A stretch of DNA of 46,903 nt, taken from positions 1-46,903 of the forward strand of contig CAJTCH010000041.1 in NCBI GenBank assembly GCA_910574715.1, given 5' to 3'. The position numbers were made by a program, and so were the translations under genes. Shown one piece after another: positions 1 to 7,619 of this stretch. The stretch is from Lachnospiraceae bacterium (GTDB lineage: Bacteria > Bacillota > Clostridia > Lachnospirales > Lachnospiraceae). Each line of letters begins with the position of its first letter. Position 1 is the first letter of the stretch. The notes under the pieces are model-generated. The model did no database searches and had not been told where the DNA came from. It saw only the letters and a program-made list of their open reading frames with translations.

Positions 1-45
1 TTTTGTGCAATATTTTAATCGTATTAGTGGTTATAAATAAAGAAA

Positions 46-65
46 GGCACAGGGAATCCCGTGCC
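46..65 (-). terminator. Hairpin downstream of the transposase remnant
   Basis: An imperfect palindrome (GGCAC / GTGCC arms with an inner GGGA/TCCC pairing) is followed on the minus strand by the T-rich stretch CTTTCTTTATTTAT. It looks like a weak intrinsic terminator for transcripts leaving the transposase gene. Confidence 0.4.
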
Positions 66-109
66 AATTAAAAGAAACACTATATGTTGTAGTTGCTTGA
101 GTTAGGTTG

Positions 110-652
110 TTAACATTGGATAGAAAACCACCTTGCAATCCGGTTCTTAATCCTTGTGAGCTCTTCCTGTGTCTGGAAGCGCAGGTTAGAAAGGCTTCTG
201 ATCTCTGCGTAAATACCAGTCGGTATATAGGGATATGAAAAACGCCCCTCGTTAACTAATGCCGCAATTGTTTTTGGATCTTTCCGGTCATTCTTGTTCG
301 GATTGTTGTCGTCCAGTTCCTTCGATTTCTTAACGTGATGGGGATTCACATGCACCGGCTTCATTCCGCTGTCCTGCAGGAATTTCCCCAGTGCAAACCA
401 GTAATGTCCGGTCGGCTCCATTCCGGGAATCACAGCAGTTTTGCCATGCTTTTCTGCGATATCTTCCATCCATGCTTTCAATGTCAGGAATCCTGCTTCC
501 GTATTACTGAACTCCAGCGGCTTTCTGCTATACTCATAATTCCTCCAGTCAAATGCCCTGGCATAATGGGTTTCACTTCCCACATCGATTCCGATAATCA
601 AAGTTTTTTCAGTTATGGATGCAATTTTTGCGTTTTGTGTGTTACAATTCAT
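110..652 (-). pseudogene. IS110-family transposase, C-terminally truncated
   Basis: The product is 180 aa, against roughly 400-430 aa for intact IS110 transposases. It is the RuvC-like DEDD half: the first acidic motif IGIDVG lies near residue 21, the family motif MEPTGHYW near residue 78, then VNPHHVKKSKELDD and the NDRKDPKTIA block. The frame ends two codons after RIKNRIARWFSI, a point where homologs continue into the C-terminal serine-containing Tnp20 domain. The missing half means no active transposase can be made. The start is the ATG at 652. Whether the C-terminal part was lost by internal deletion or by truncation cannot be told here. Confidence 0.85.
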
Positions 653-657
653 TTTAG

Positions 658-725
658 ATACCTCTCTGTTTAATAAGATTTTTACTAACCGCCAAAGTCA
701 GTAATCTTATTTTACTCTGAGGTAT
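658..725 (-). ncRNA. Candidate bridge-RNA stem-loop in the IS110 left end
   Basis: Just upstream of the transposase ATG, the minus strand folds into a two-tier hairpin. The outer stem is ATACCTC/GAGGTAT, then a symmetric internal loop (AGAGTAA opposite AAACAGA). The inner stem is AATAAGATTACT pairing with AGT(AAA)AATCTTATT, closed by a 13-nt loop GACTTTGGCGGTT. IS110 elements encode a structured bridge RNA with internal guide loops in the non-coding end, and this has the right position and shape. Assignment as bridge RNA is inference, and only part of the RNA may be present. Confidence 0.4.
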
Positions 726-761
726 TTTTTTCTCAACCTTCTTTCTTGGAATTCCCTATAC

Positions 762-1673
762 TTAAATTATACAGGAAGCTCCTAACGGAATATAAATATA
801 ATCTCTAAACCATACGCCTAAAGTAATATGCCATCTTCTCCAGAATTCGCTTATTGACTTTGCTATATATGGATAATTAAAATTTTCCGGACAAAATATT
901 CCAAACATATTCCCAATTCCAATTGCCATATCTGAATAACCTGAAAAATCATAGAAAAGCTGCAAAGAATAACAAATTGAACCAAGCCACAGCAAAGGTG
1001 CTGATGTCTCTACCAGATCCATAGAAAAGACTTCTGTACTGATCAAATTTAGAGTATTAGCAAAGAGAACCTTTTTAATAAAACCTTTCACAAACAAATA
1101 ACCACCTTTTGCGAACAGATCCCATATAAAATTTGTCGAACCTTTGAAATTCGTATTCTTATAAAAATCATTATATCTACAGATTGGTCCAGAAATAATT
1201 TGTCCAAAGAAAGAGAGATAAAGAGCACCATATATCGGATTTTTCTCTAAGATAATTGTACCTTTATAAACATCTATTAATAAAGAAATTGATTTAAAAG
1301 AAAAAAAGGAAATTCCCATCGGAAGCAATAAATCTTTTGCTGTAAATGTTGTGCTAAAAATATGATTCATACCGCCAACTACAGCTTTATAATATTTGAA
1401 ATAGAATAGCACACCAACATTTAACAAAATTCCTGTTATGAGAATGATGATTGATAATTCTTTTTTCCTAAAAGTTATTATATATGCAAAAATCATGTTT
1501 ATTACAAGCATCCCAAGAAGCAACATAAAATATCTTGGTGAACCGCATGCATAATAGAAAAAGCTTAGGAACAATAGTATATACTTTTGCCAATCTGGTT
1601 TAAATGCATGTGTCAAAAGAGCAATCGGTAGAAATAGAAACACAAATACAATATCTGTCATAGCCATTGTCAT
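762..1673 (-). pseudogene. MBOAT-family O-acyltransferase, 3' end lost at the IS110 junction
   Basis: This is a multi-spanning membrane-bound O-acyltransferase (DltB/AlgI type) that would transfer acyl groups to a surface sugar or polymer across the membrane. It shows a hydrophobic N-terminus, the central LLPMGISFFSFKSISLLIDVY segment, YDFSGYSDMAIGIGNMFGI, and FWRRWHITLGVWFRDYIYIPLG. Family members run to about 470 aa. Here the frame becomes ASCII-stop directly after IPLG, so about 165 residues are missing, including the region of the invariant catalytic histidine. I choose the ATG at 1673, preceded by GTGAGGA and 20 bp after the phosphoesterase stop; a longer frame to 1763 would overlap that gene. 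The break coincides with the IS110 remnant. It is almost surely inactive. Confidence 0.85.
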
Positions 1674-1692
1674 ATCCTCACTTTTGTCCGAT

Positions 1693-2373
1693 TCAGCATG
1701 TTTTATAAGCTCTGATTTTATTTCCCTTGTAAAGACATTCAGCAATACGATCTTCAAAACCAACCTTTCTCATTACTTCAACGATTTTGTCTATATTGTA
1801 TTTTATTTTACATAACTGAACATTATAATTATCATCAATGATAGCAAACCCAGCTCTCGGATCATTATCTCTTGGCTGACCTACTGCACCTGGATTAAAA
1901 TAAATAATCTCATCTAATTTTTCTAATTTCTGTATATGCGTGTGTCCAGATGCAAATATTTTTGCCGAAAAGTTCTTCGCTATATTAAAATCAAAATGCT
2001 CAATATATTCATCAACTGGATTCGTCCATCCTCCATGCCGAACAGATAGCAATTCATTATCCATTTTCATTTCAGATTCTTCTAAATATCTGAGATTCTC
2101 ATCAGAGATAATGCTCTTCTGATATTCTATACACTGATTTGCAGTCACAGAACGTGGACAATATCCTTTTCCAAGCAAATATGTATCATGATTACCTAAA
2201 ATATTTATAATTCCTCTATTTCGCAATTCTTCGATACATTCATTTATCATACAATAATATCCTGCAACATCTCCCAACGAAAAAATGGTATTACATCCTA
2301 TTCGATCAATCTCACTCAAAACAGCCTGAAGCGCTGGGAAGTTACCATGAATATCAGAAATTATCGCGATCAT
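1693..2373 (-). CDS. Calcineurin-like metallophosphoesterase (YfcE/MJ0936 type)
   Basis: The 226-aa soluble protein has the full dinuclear-metal set: DIHGN (residue 7), GDVAGY (34), GNHD (60) and GHTH (about 142), followed by NPGAVGQPRD, typical of the small YfcE/MJ0936 phosphodiesterase group. The substrate is unknown. Its ATG lies inside the 3' end of the ATP-grasp gene (about 20 bp overlap), with GGAGG about 12 nt upstream, so it is translationally coupled to the sugar-modification cassette. It may hydrolyse a phosphorylated or nucleotide-linked intermediate or by-product of that pathway. This role is inference from position only. Confidence 0.85.
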   Translation of the reverse strand: MIAIISDIHGNFPALQAVLSEIDRIGCNTIFSLGDVAGYYCMINECIEELRNRGIINILGNHDTYLLGKGYCPRSVTANQCIEYQKSIISDENLRYLEESEMKMDNELLSVRHGGWTNPVDEYIEHFDFNIAKNFSAKIFASGHTHIQKLEKLDEIIYFNPGAVGQPRDNDPRAGFAIIDDNYNVQLCKIKYNIDKIVEVMRKVGFEDRIAECLYKGNKIRAYKTC

Positions 2374-3334
2374 TATAAATAACAGCCTCCGTTATATATC
2401 TATATGCTTTCCCTGTACTTATTTCTCTTGATTTAGGTATATTTCCTTCAAGAAAGTACTCTATACACATCTCAGCTTCATTATATCCAAATGCCGTTCT
2501 TATTGACGTAGACGAAGAAATACGTGGATTAATCTCAAGCAAAAGATATTTGCCTTTATGCAGCCTAAATTGAAAATTAGTGGGACCTACTGGTTTTAAA
2601 ACTTTAGCTAATTTATATATTTCATCATCAATACCCGGAATCATTTCAATAATTGCCTTATCAGTCGCTCCGGCTTTACTTAATTTCCTTCGCATTACAA
2701 TCGGCTGTATACAATTTCCATCTCCAAAACCGAACGTAGCTGAAGTATACTCACACTCCGTATTACCTACATATTCTTGAACCATAAACTGGCTACCTTG
2801 TATTTTCTTCCAAGCATCAAATTCTTCTTTTGTTGAGGTTACTTTTATTCCTTTTGAAGCATATGATCTCCTTGGTTTAAGTAAAAACGGAAGCCCGAAA
2901 TCTTTTTTTGCGCTCTCAAAATCACACGATACTGAACTTCTAATATAATTAAGACCGTGTTCCTTAAGAAAGCATATCGTATTCCATTTATCTTCAGTTA
3001 AAGTAATGATGTCACTATTATTTATAACCAGTTTTCTATAATATTCTCCAAGTTCTTTTTGACAATTATGGCACCTTTGTATTTCTTGCTCAGTTCCAAA
3101 AAGCACAAGATCAATACTATATTTATCAATCGTCTTCTTTAGAAATGGAATATAATCTTTATTTTCTGCCAATATCGCTTGTAAAAATTCATCACACCAT
3201 ACTTGGCCTGACGCATCATTATAAATATCCATACCAACAATATGACAATCAAACTTTGATTTTCTCAAAGACAAAATAATGCCATATCCTATGATTGCCC
3301 CTATTCCAGTCACCAAGATATTGTATTTCCGCAT
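2354..3334 (-). CDS. ATP-grasp enzyme, carbamoyl-phosphate-synthase-like (PylC-type fold)
   Basis: The 326-aa protein has an N-terminal Rossmann-like region (NILVTGIGAIIGYGI), a central ATP-grasp B-domain (FLLKPRRSYASKGI near 152-165, MVQEYVGNTECEYT) and the metal-binding C-terminal strand LLEINPRISSST. Such enzymes form acyl-phosphates and join them to an amine or other nucleophile. The start at 3334 has GGAGGC upstream and lies inside the end of the TPP-enzyme gene (25 bp overlap). As the second ATP-grasp protein of the cassette it may add another carboxylate or activate a different substrate. The substrate cannot be read from sequence. Confidence 0.8.
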   Translation of the reverse strand: MRKYNILVTGIGAIIGYGIILSLRKSKFDCHIVGMDIYNDASGQVWCDEFLQAILAENKDYIPFLKKTIDKYSIDLVLFGTEQEIQRCHNCQKELGEYYRKLVINNSDIITLTEDKWNTICFLKEHGLNYIRSSVSCDFESAKKDFGLPFLLKPRRSYASKGIKVTSTKEEFDAWKKIQGSQFMVQEYVGNTECEYTSATFGFGDGNCIQPIVMRRKLSKAGATDKAIIEMIPGIDDEIYKLAKVLKPVGPTNFQFRLHKGKYLLLEINPRISSSTSIRTAFGYNEAEMCIEYFLEGNIPKSREISTGKAYRYITEAVIYNDRDNF

Positions 3335-5040
3335 AACATTGCCTCCTGCTCCATCAACACTCTCTCTTCTTCTGAAAGCATTGGAAGTTGCGAAAACATA
3401 TCCGAGCCAAGTTGAGGATTTGTATCACTTTCTTCTGGAAAAATCAACTCAATAAAACATGGTTCATGATCTCTAATCATTTCAACAGCATTTTCCAATG
3501 CTTTTACATCTTCAACTTTACAATATTTCAATTTGTAAGTTCTCGCTATATCTTCATAATTTATCTTTTGTAAAATGTCTATAGTCCCTACAAATCTAGA
3601 ACTAAAGGCCTTTGTTTGAAAATCTCTGATCATCCCAAGACACATATTGTTATTCAAAATGATATGGACTGGCAATTCATTTCTTCTTAACATCAACAAT
3701 TCTTGAATATTCATATGGAGAGCTCCATCCCCAATATAACAATCTGCAACCTTATTTTTATTGGCAAACACCGCTCCTATTGCTGTTGGAATTGAACACC
3801 CCATTGCTCCATGTCCAGCCGATGTATAACAATGCTGACCTTCATTTAGAATTAATGATTGTGCAGCACACATCTGGTTAGTTCCAATGTCTAAACTAAC
3901 TATTGCATCATCAAGTGCATTAGCGGAAAGAATACTTACCGCCTTATTAATTGTCCAAGTATCATTCACAGATGAATATCTATTATTCCACAATTGAACT
4001 GTTTGAATCCATCTTTCAAAATTCAAAGTAGGAATTTCATAAGCCAATAAGTCAGATAAAAACTTTGAGACATCACATTCAATTCCATATTCTGATGGAA
4101 TTATTCGATTCAACTCTATAGAGTCAATATCTACATGAACTATTTTTTTATGGTTAAAAAAATCTTTATCTCTAGTATAAATAAATCTTTCATCCAATCG
4201 AGAACCCAAAACAAGTATTGTATCTGAAAACTTTATTGCATAATTTGCCGCTCTGTTCCCATAAGCTCCCCCAAAGCCAACATAGTTCTTGCTTTTGTGC
4301 GAAATAGCGGATAACCCTCTAAGCGTCACAATCACTGGCACGTTCCATTTCCTTAGTAACATATTAATAAGCTCTCTTGTCGTGTCATTATTTGCTCCAC
4401 CGCCAACTACTATTATGGGTCTATGCGAAACACGAAATATATCTATAATATTTCTATAAACATGACAATCTACTTTCCACCGGTCATCTGAAATAGTAAA
4501 GTCCCGTTCTTTTTCATAATCCAATTCTGTCTTTTGTATATTATGTGGCAAATCCAGCAAAACAGGACCCGGTCTACCTGACTGTGCTAAATATATAGCT
4601 TTCTTCAAATGATATTTAAGATCATGTGGATTCATAACTGTTACCGCGTATTTGGTAATCTTTGATACCATTGATACAATATCGTTTTCTTGAAAAGCAT
4701 TTTGACGAATTTTATCACTATATTTCATCGAAAGAGTTGAAACATTCCCTGTAATAAAAAGTGTAGGTATAGAGTCATAATATGCATTGGCAATCCCCGA
4801 TATTAAATTAACTGCACCTGGTCCACTTGATGCCAAAGCAACACCTATCGTTTGATTTTCCAATGCATAACCGCAAGCCGAAAAGGATGCGCCCTGTTCA
4901 TTATATGTAGAAACAAACTCCAGATCTGGATGCTGCCATATCGAGTCAATCATATATGCTATGTTGCCTCCCTGATAACCAAATATATGGTGAACACCCT
5001 TGTTAGATATATAATTTACAATATAGTCCGTAGCCTTCAT
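3310..5040 (-). CDS. Acetolactate-synthase-like thiamine-diphosphate enzyme
   Basis: The 576-aa protein has all three TPP-enzyme domains: the N-terminal pyrimidine-binding domain with the catalytic Glu (STYNEQGASFSACGYA), a central domain (IIVVGGGANN, LVLGSRLDERF), and the PP domain with the GDG...NN metal motif (CYIGDGALHMN ... IILNNNMCLGMI). It resembles acetolactate synthase and relatives that make 2-hydroxy-3-keto acids or transfer two-carbon units; YerE, a carboligase for branched sugars, is an example. I prefer the ATG at 5040 with GAGAGG upstream over the GTG at 5053-5055. Its place between two SDRs and an ATP-grasp ligase in a polysaccharide locus argues against a role in branched-chain amino acid synthesis. 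The exact carboligation product is unknown. Confidence 0.8.
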   Translation of the reverse strand: MKATDYIVNYISNKGVHHIFGYQGGNIAYMIDSIWQHPDLEFVSTYNEQGASFSACGYALENQTIGVALASSGPGAVNLISGIANAYYDSIPTLFITGNVSTLSMKYSDKIRQNAFQENDIVSMVSKITKYAVTVMNPHDLKYHLKKAIYLAQSGRPGPVLLDLPHNIQKTELDYEKERDFTISDDRWKVDCHVYRNIIDIFRVSHRPIIVVGGGANNDTTRELINMLLRKWNVPVIVTLRGLSAISHKSKNYVGFGGAYGNRAANYAIKFSDTILVLGSRLDERFIYTRDKDFFNHKKIVHVDIDSIELNRIIPSEYGIECDVSKFLSDLLAYEIPTLNFERWIQTVQLWNNRYSSVNDTWTINKAVSILSANALDDAIVSLDIGTNQMCAAQSLILNEGQHCYTSAGHGAMGCSIPTAIGAVFANKNKVADCYIGDGALHMNIQELLMLRRNELPVHIILNNNMCLGMIRDFQTKAFSSRFVGTIDILQKINYEDIARTYKLKYCKVEDVKALENAVEMIRDHEPCFIELIFPEESDTNPQLGSDMFSQLPMLSEEERVLMEQEAMLCGNTISW

Positions 5041-5051
5041 CAAAATACCTC

Positions 5052-5774
5052 TCACAATAAATAGCCTGAATCAACGGGTATAGACTTTCCATTAAACAAA
5101 TATGATTTCTCAGAAAGGAAAAACCCTATTAAGTTACAAATCTCATTAACTCCAATCACTCCAAGCGGATAATAATTCTTCATCCTCTTTTCAAGACCAA
5201 GACTTTCTTCCTCTAGTTTTTGTAACATTTCTGTTTGTACTGCACCACTAACTATTGCATTCACTCTTATACCATAAGATGATAATTTACCCGAATAATA
5301 TCGAACAGTTTCTTCTAAAGCAGCCTTTGTTCCGGCATAAAGAGACTGTCTATTTGATCCTCTGACGGATACAACGCTAGACATGACTACTATAGAAGCC
5401 AATTGTTCTAACCCTCCCCCCATTTCTAAGGCATTCATGATTTCCATAAAAGAAAATAAATTAACTTCGTATCCTCTTTTAACTTTGTCTGGCAAATTTT
5501 CGCTTATCTTTAAAAGAGGAGCAATCCCCGCACAATGAATTAATCCGTTTATAGGCAATAGATTATTATTTCCAAGATAGTCAATCAATAACTCCCCGCT
5601 TCCGGGAATAGAAAAATCACAATCAATAAATATGGACTCTTTGTTTTTCCTAATATTCGAAAATGACGGCTTTGTTCTTGCAACCATAATCACCTGATTT
5701 CCTTGATTTAACAGCATCCTAGTACACTCTTTACCTATACCGCTGGATGCACCAGTTACAATATATTTTTTCAT
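5052..5774 (-). CDS. Short-chain dehydrogenase/reductase, second of a tandem pair
   Basis: The 240-aa classical SDR has the cofactor loop TGASSGIG (residues 7-14), the NAG-type motif HCAGIAP, catalytic Ser in MSSVVSVRG, and the YxxxK pair in YAGTK. Its ATG overlaps the stop of the upstream SDR as ATGA, and it ends 11 bp before the TPP-enzyme start. It is clearly a paralog of the upstream SDR (shared HCAGIAPL, GSNRQS.Y.GTKAALE.TVR, VSG.V.TEML and PL.SGYLL-type ends). The pair probably catalyses successive or alternative keto reductions on the acyl precursor or sugar made by this cassette. The substrate is unknown. Confidence 0.85.
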   Translation of the reverse strand: MKKYIVTGASSGIGKECTRMLLNQGNQVIMVARTKPSFSNIRKNKESIFIDCDFSIPGSGELLIDYLGNNNLLPINGLIHCAGIAPLLKISENLPDKVKRGYEVNLFSFMEIMNALEMGGGLEQLASIVVMSSVVSVRGSNRQSLYAGTKAALEETVRYYSGKLSSYGIRVNAIVSGAVQTEMLQKLEEESLGLEKRMKNYYPLGVIGVNEICNLIGFFLSEKSYLFNGKSIPVDSGYLL

Positions 5775-6487
5775 AATAAATACCCCGAATCTATTGGCAT
5801 GGAAACACCTGTGATATGAGATGCATTATCAGATAATAGAAACTCTATAATTTCACAAACTTCTTCCACAGGTACAATTCCTAATGGAGAATGTTGTTCA
5901 ATTTTGACATTTAAATTAGGACTTTCACATCTTAATTTACATAACATCTCCGTTTCAACTGTACCACTAACAACTGTATTAACCCGAATCTTTCTGTAAA
6001 TTAATTCCTTAGCCATACATCGCACTGTTGCCTCTAGTGCAGCCTTTGTCCCGGAATATATCGATTGTCTGTTGGATCCCCTATGCGCAACAACTGAAGA
6101 CATTGCAACCACAGATCCTCCATCTCTACACGCTCCATCTTGGACAAAAAATCGCATCATTTCTAAAAAAGAAAAGACATTAGTCGCATACGTATCTCTT
6201 ACAGTATTTATATCATTTTCATCCGTTCTTTTAAGCGGTGCAATTCCTGCGCAGTGAACCAATCCATCAAAAGGAAACAATACCTTTAATTCAGAAAATA
6301 TTTTTTCAATAGTACCGGGCTTCAGCAAATCCGAAACAACAATATATGTCTGTGGATATTTTTCTTTTATTTTCTTAAGTTTATCTTCAGATCGGGCAAC
6401 TAAAACACATTCATTTCCACTTGAAAGTAATCTTTCTGCACAACGTTTTCCAATGCCACTTGACGCTCCTGTAACGATATATCTCAT
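5771..6487 (-). CDS. Short-chain dehydrogenase/reductase, first of a tandem pair
   Basis: The 238-aa classical SDR has TGASSGIG at the N-terminus, HCAGIAPL, catalytic Ser in MSSVVAHRG and YSGTK. I use the ATG at 6487 (MRYIVTGASSG), five bases after the ATP-grasp stop, with AGAAGG upstream. A longer frame to 6514 would add a nine-residue tail overlapping the upstream gene. It ends in an ATGA overlap with its paralog, the next gene. Both catalytic centres are intact, so neither copy looks like a decaying duplicate. Confidence 0.85.
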   Translation of the reverse strand: MRYIVTGASSGIGKRCAERLLSSGNECVLVARSEDKLKKIKEKYPQTYIVVSDLLKPGTIEKIFSELKVLFPFDGLVHCAGIAPLKRTDENDINTVRDTYATNVFSFLEMMRFFVQDGACRDGGSVVAMSSVVAHRGSNRQSIYSGTKAALEATVRCMAKELIYRKIRVNTVVSGTVETEMLCKLRCESPNLNVKIEQHSPLGIVPVEEVCEIIEFLLSDNASHITGVSMPIDSGYLL

Positions 6488-6492
6488 AATAT

Positions 6493-7602
6493 TTACCTTC
6501 TTATTATATAACAACCAGCCCGATTGGAACTATCTGTCGTTTTCCCAACTAAAGCAAAATGTTTATCATCGACTATTCTAAGAATTGATTCGGGTTCTTC
6601 ACGCCTAATCCGGTTAAACTCAATCAAATCCTCATTTGAAAGAATAAATCTTACCTCAGCTACACAATATTCGTTTGTACAAGACAAGTCAGGTTCTTCA
6701 CCGCATGCAACTTGAATAACTGTTTTAAGGTAATCAATACCCGTAGAATATTTTACCAAATCGCTACCAATGCAGTCTCCACCCATACGGGCACCAATCT
6801 CGATTATTTTTATATCACCACTATTATTAATCTTAATTTCAGAGTGCGAAGCACTATTTTTTATCCCAAGTGTATCCAAAGCATGTGTAACGATTGTAAC
6901 AACTTTATCAAATATATCACTGCTTACAGGCGCCGGCTCTAAATGTCCAGTTTCTATAAAATGCGGAGCTCCGGTAGTATACTTCAAAGTCATAGCAAGA
7001 ATATGGTGAACTCCATTGAAAGTGATCCCTTCTACACTATACTCCTGCCCATTGGCGTATTCTTCAATCAGGACCTTTTTTTCAAATCCCTCAGCAATTG
7101 CTAAAGAGATCGCTTCCTGTAACTGTTCTGCGTTATCAAGTTTGTATACTCCACGACTGCCACTGCGATCTGTTGGCTTTACGATAAGCGGATAAGACAT
7201 CTTAAGAGATGAAAGATCGGAATTTTCGTCAACCAATATACTCTTGGGACTTGGATCACCACGTTTTTCAAACGCTTTACGCATTAAATATTTATTTGTA
7301 CTTTTACGTGTACTCTCCATACCATTACCAGGAAGTCCCAACTTATCTGCAACATAATTTACCGCAATATTACCAAGGTCTGTAGCTATACTACAAATAC
7401 CACAAATTCCTATTCCTCGACACTTGTCTACAATCTTATCAACTTCAGTAATACTGATTGGATAAAAAAAATCTGCGGCCTTTTCTCCAATATCATTTGC
7501 AGCCCAAGCAAATACATGAGTTGTATATCCCATTTCCTTAGCCTTTTCAATCAAAGGAAGCTGAAGATAACTGGCACCGATAATCGCTAGATTATTTCTC
7601 AT
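6493..7602 (-). CDS. ATP-grasp carboxylate-amine ligase
   Basis: The 369-aa protein shows an N-terminal NNLAIIGASYLQLPLI fold, the ATP-grasp core (PLIVKPTDRSGSRGV near 140-155; VLIEEYANGQEYSVEGI) and the Mg-binding strand SEIKI...IIEIGARMGGDCIGSDLV. That last pattern is characteristic of the L-amino-acid ligase/BacD-like branch. Such enzymes activate a carboxylate as acyl-phosphate and couple it to an amine. The gene sits directly after the WecE-like aminotransferase, which makes a free 4-amino sugar. The parsimonious inference is that it amidates this amine with an amino acid or hydroxy acid. The ATG at 7602 has GAGGATA upstream. Confidence 0.8.
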   Translation of the reverse strand: MRNNLAIIGASYLQLPLIEKAKEMGYTTHVFAWAANDIGEKAADFFYPISITEVDKIVDKCRGIGICGICSIATDLGNIAVNYVADKLGLPGNGMESTRKSTNKYLMRKAFEKRGDPSPKSILVDENSDLSSLKMSYPLIVKPTDRSGSRGVYKLDNAEQLQEAISLAIAEGFEKKVLIEEYANGQEYSVEGITFNGVHHILAMTLKYTTGAPHFIETGHLEPAPVSSDIFDKVVTIVTHALDTLGIKNSASHSEIKINNSGDIKIIEIGARMGGDCIGSDLVKYSTGIDYLKTVIQVACGEEPDLSCTNEYCVAEVRFILSNEDLIEFNRIRREEPESILRIVDDKHFALVGKTTDSSNRAGCYIIRR

Positions 7603-7619
7603 CTGTCTATATCCTCATT

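Larger units (their letters stand above)
1..775 (-). mobile_element. Remnant of an IS110-family insertion sequence
   Basis: A damaged IS110-type element occupies the window start. It comprises the N-terminal half of a DEDD transposase (110-652), a non-coding end upstream of it (653 to about 775) with a two-tier stem-loop, and a hairpin at 46-65. The right boundary is placed where the MBOAT reading frame loses family resemblance, roughly 765-782. The other end is outside the window or lost. IS110 elements have no classical terminal inverted repeats, so the ends cannot be fixed from this sequence alone. Confidence 0.7.

Noticed and set aside
1674..1763. Longer MBOAT start at 1763
   Set aside because: It would overlap the phosphoesterase end by 70 bp and add a polar tail to a family that starts with a hydrophobic helix; the ATG at 1673 has a ribosome binding site.
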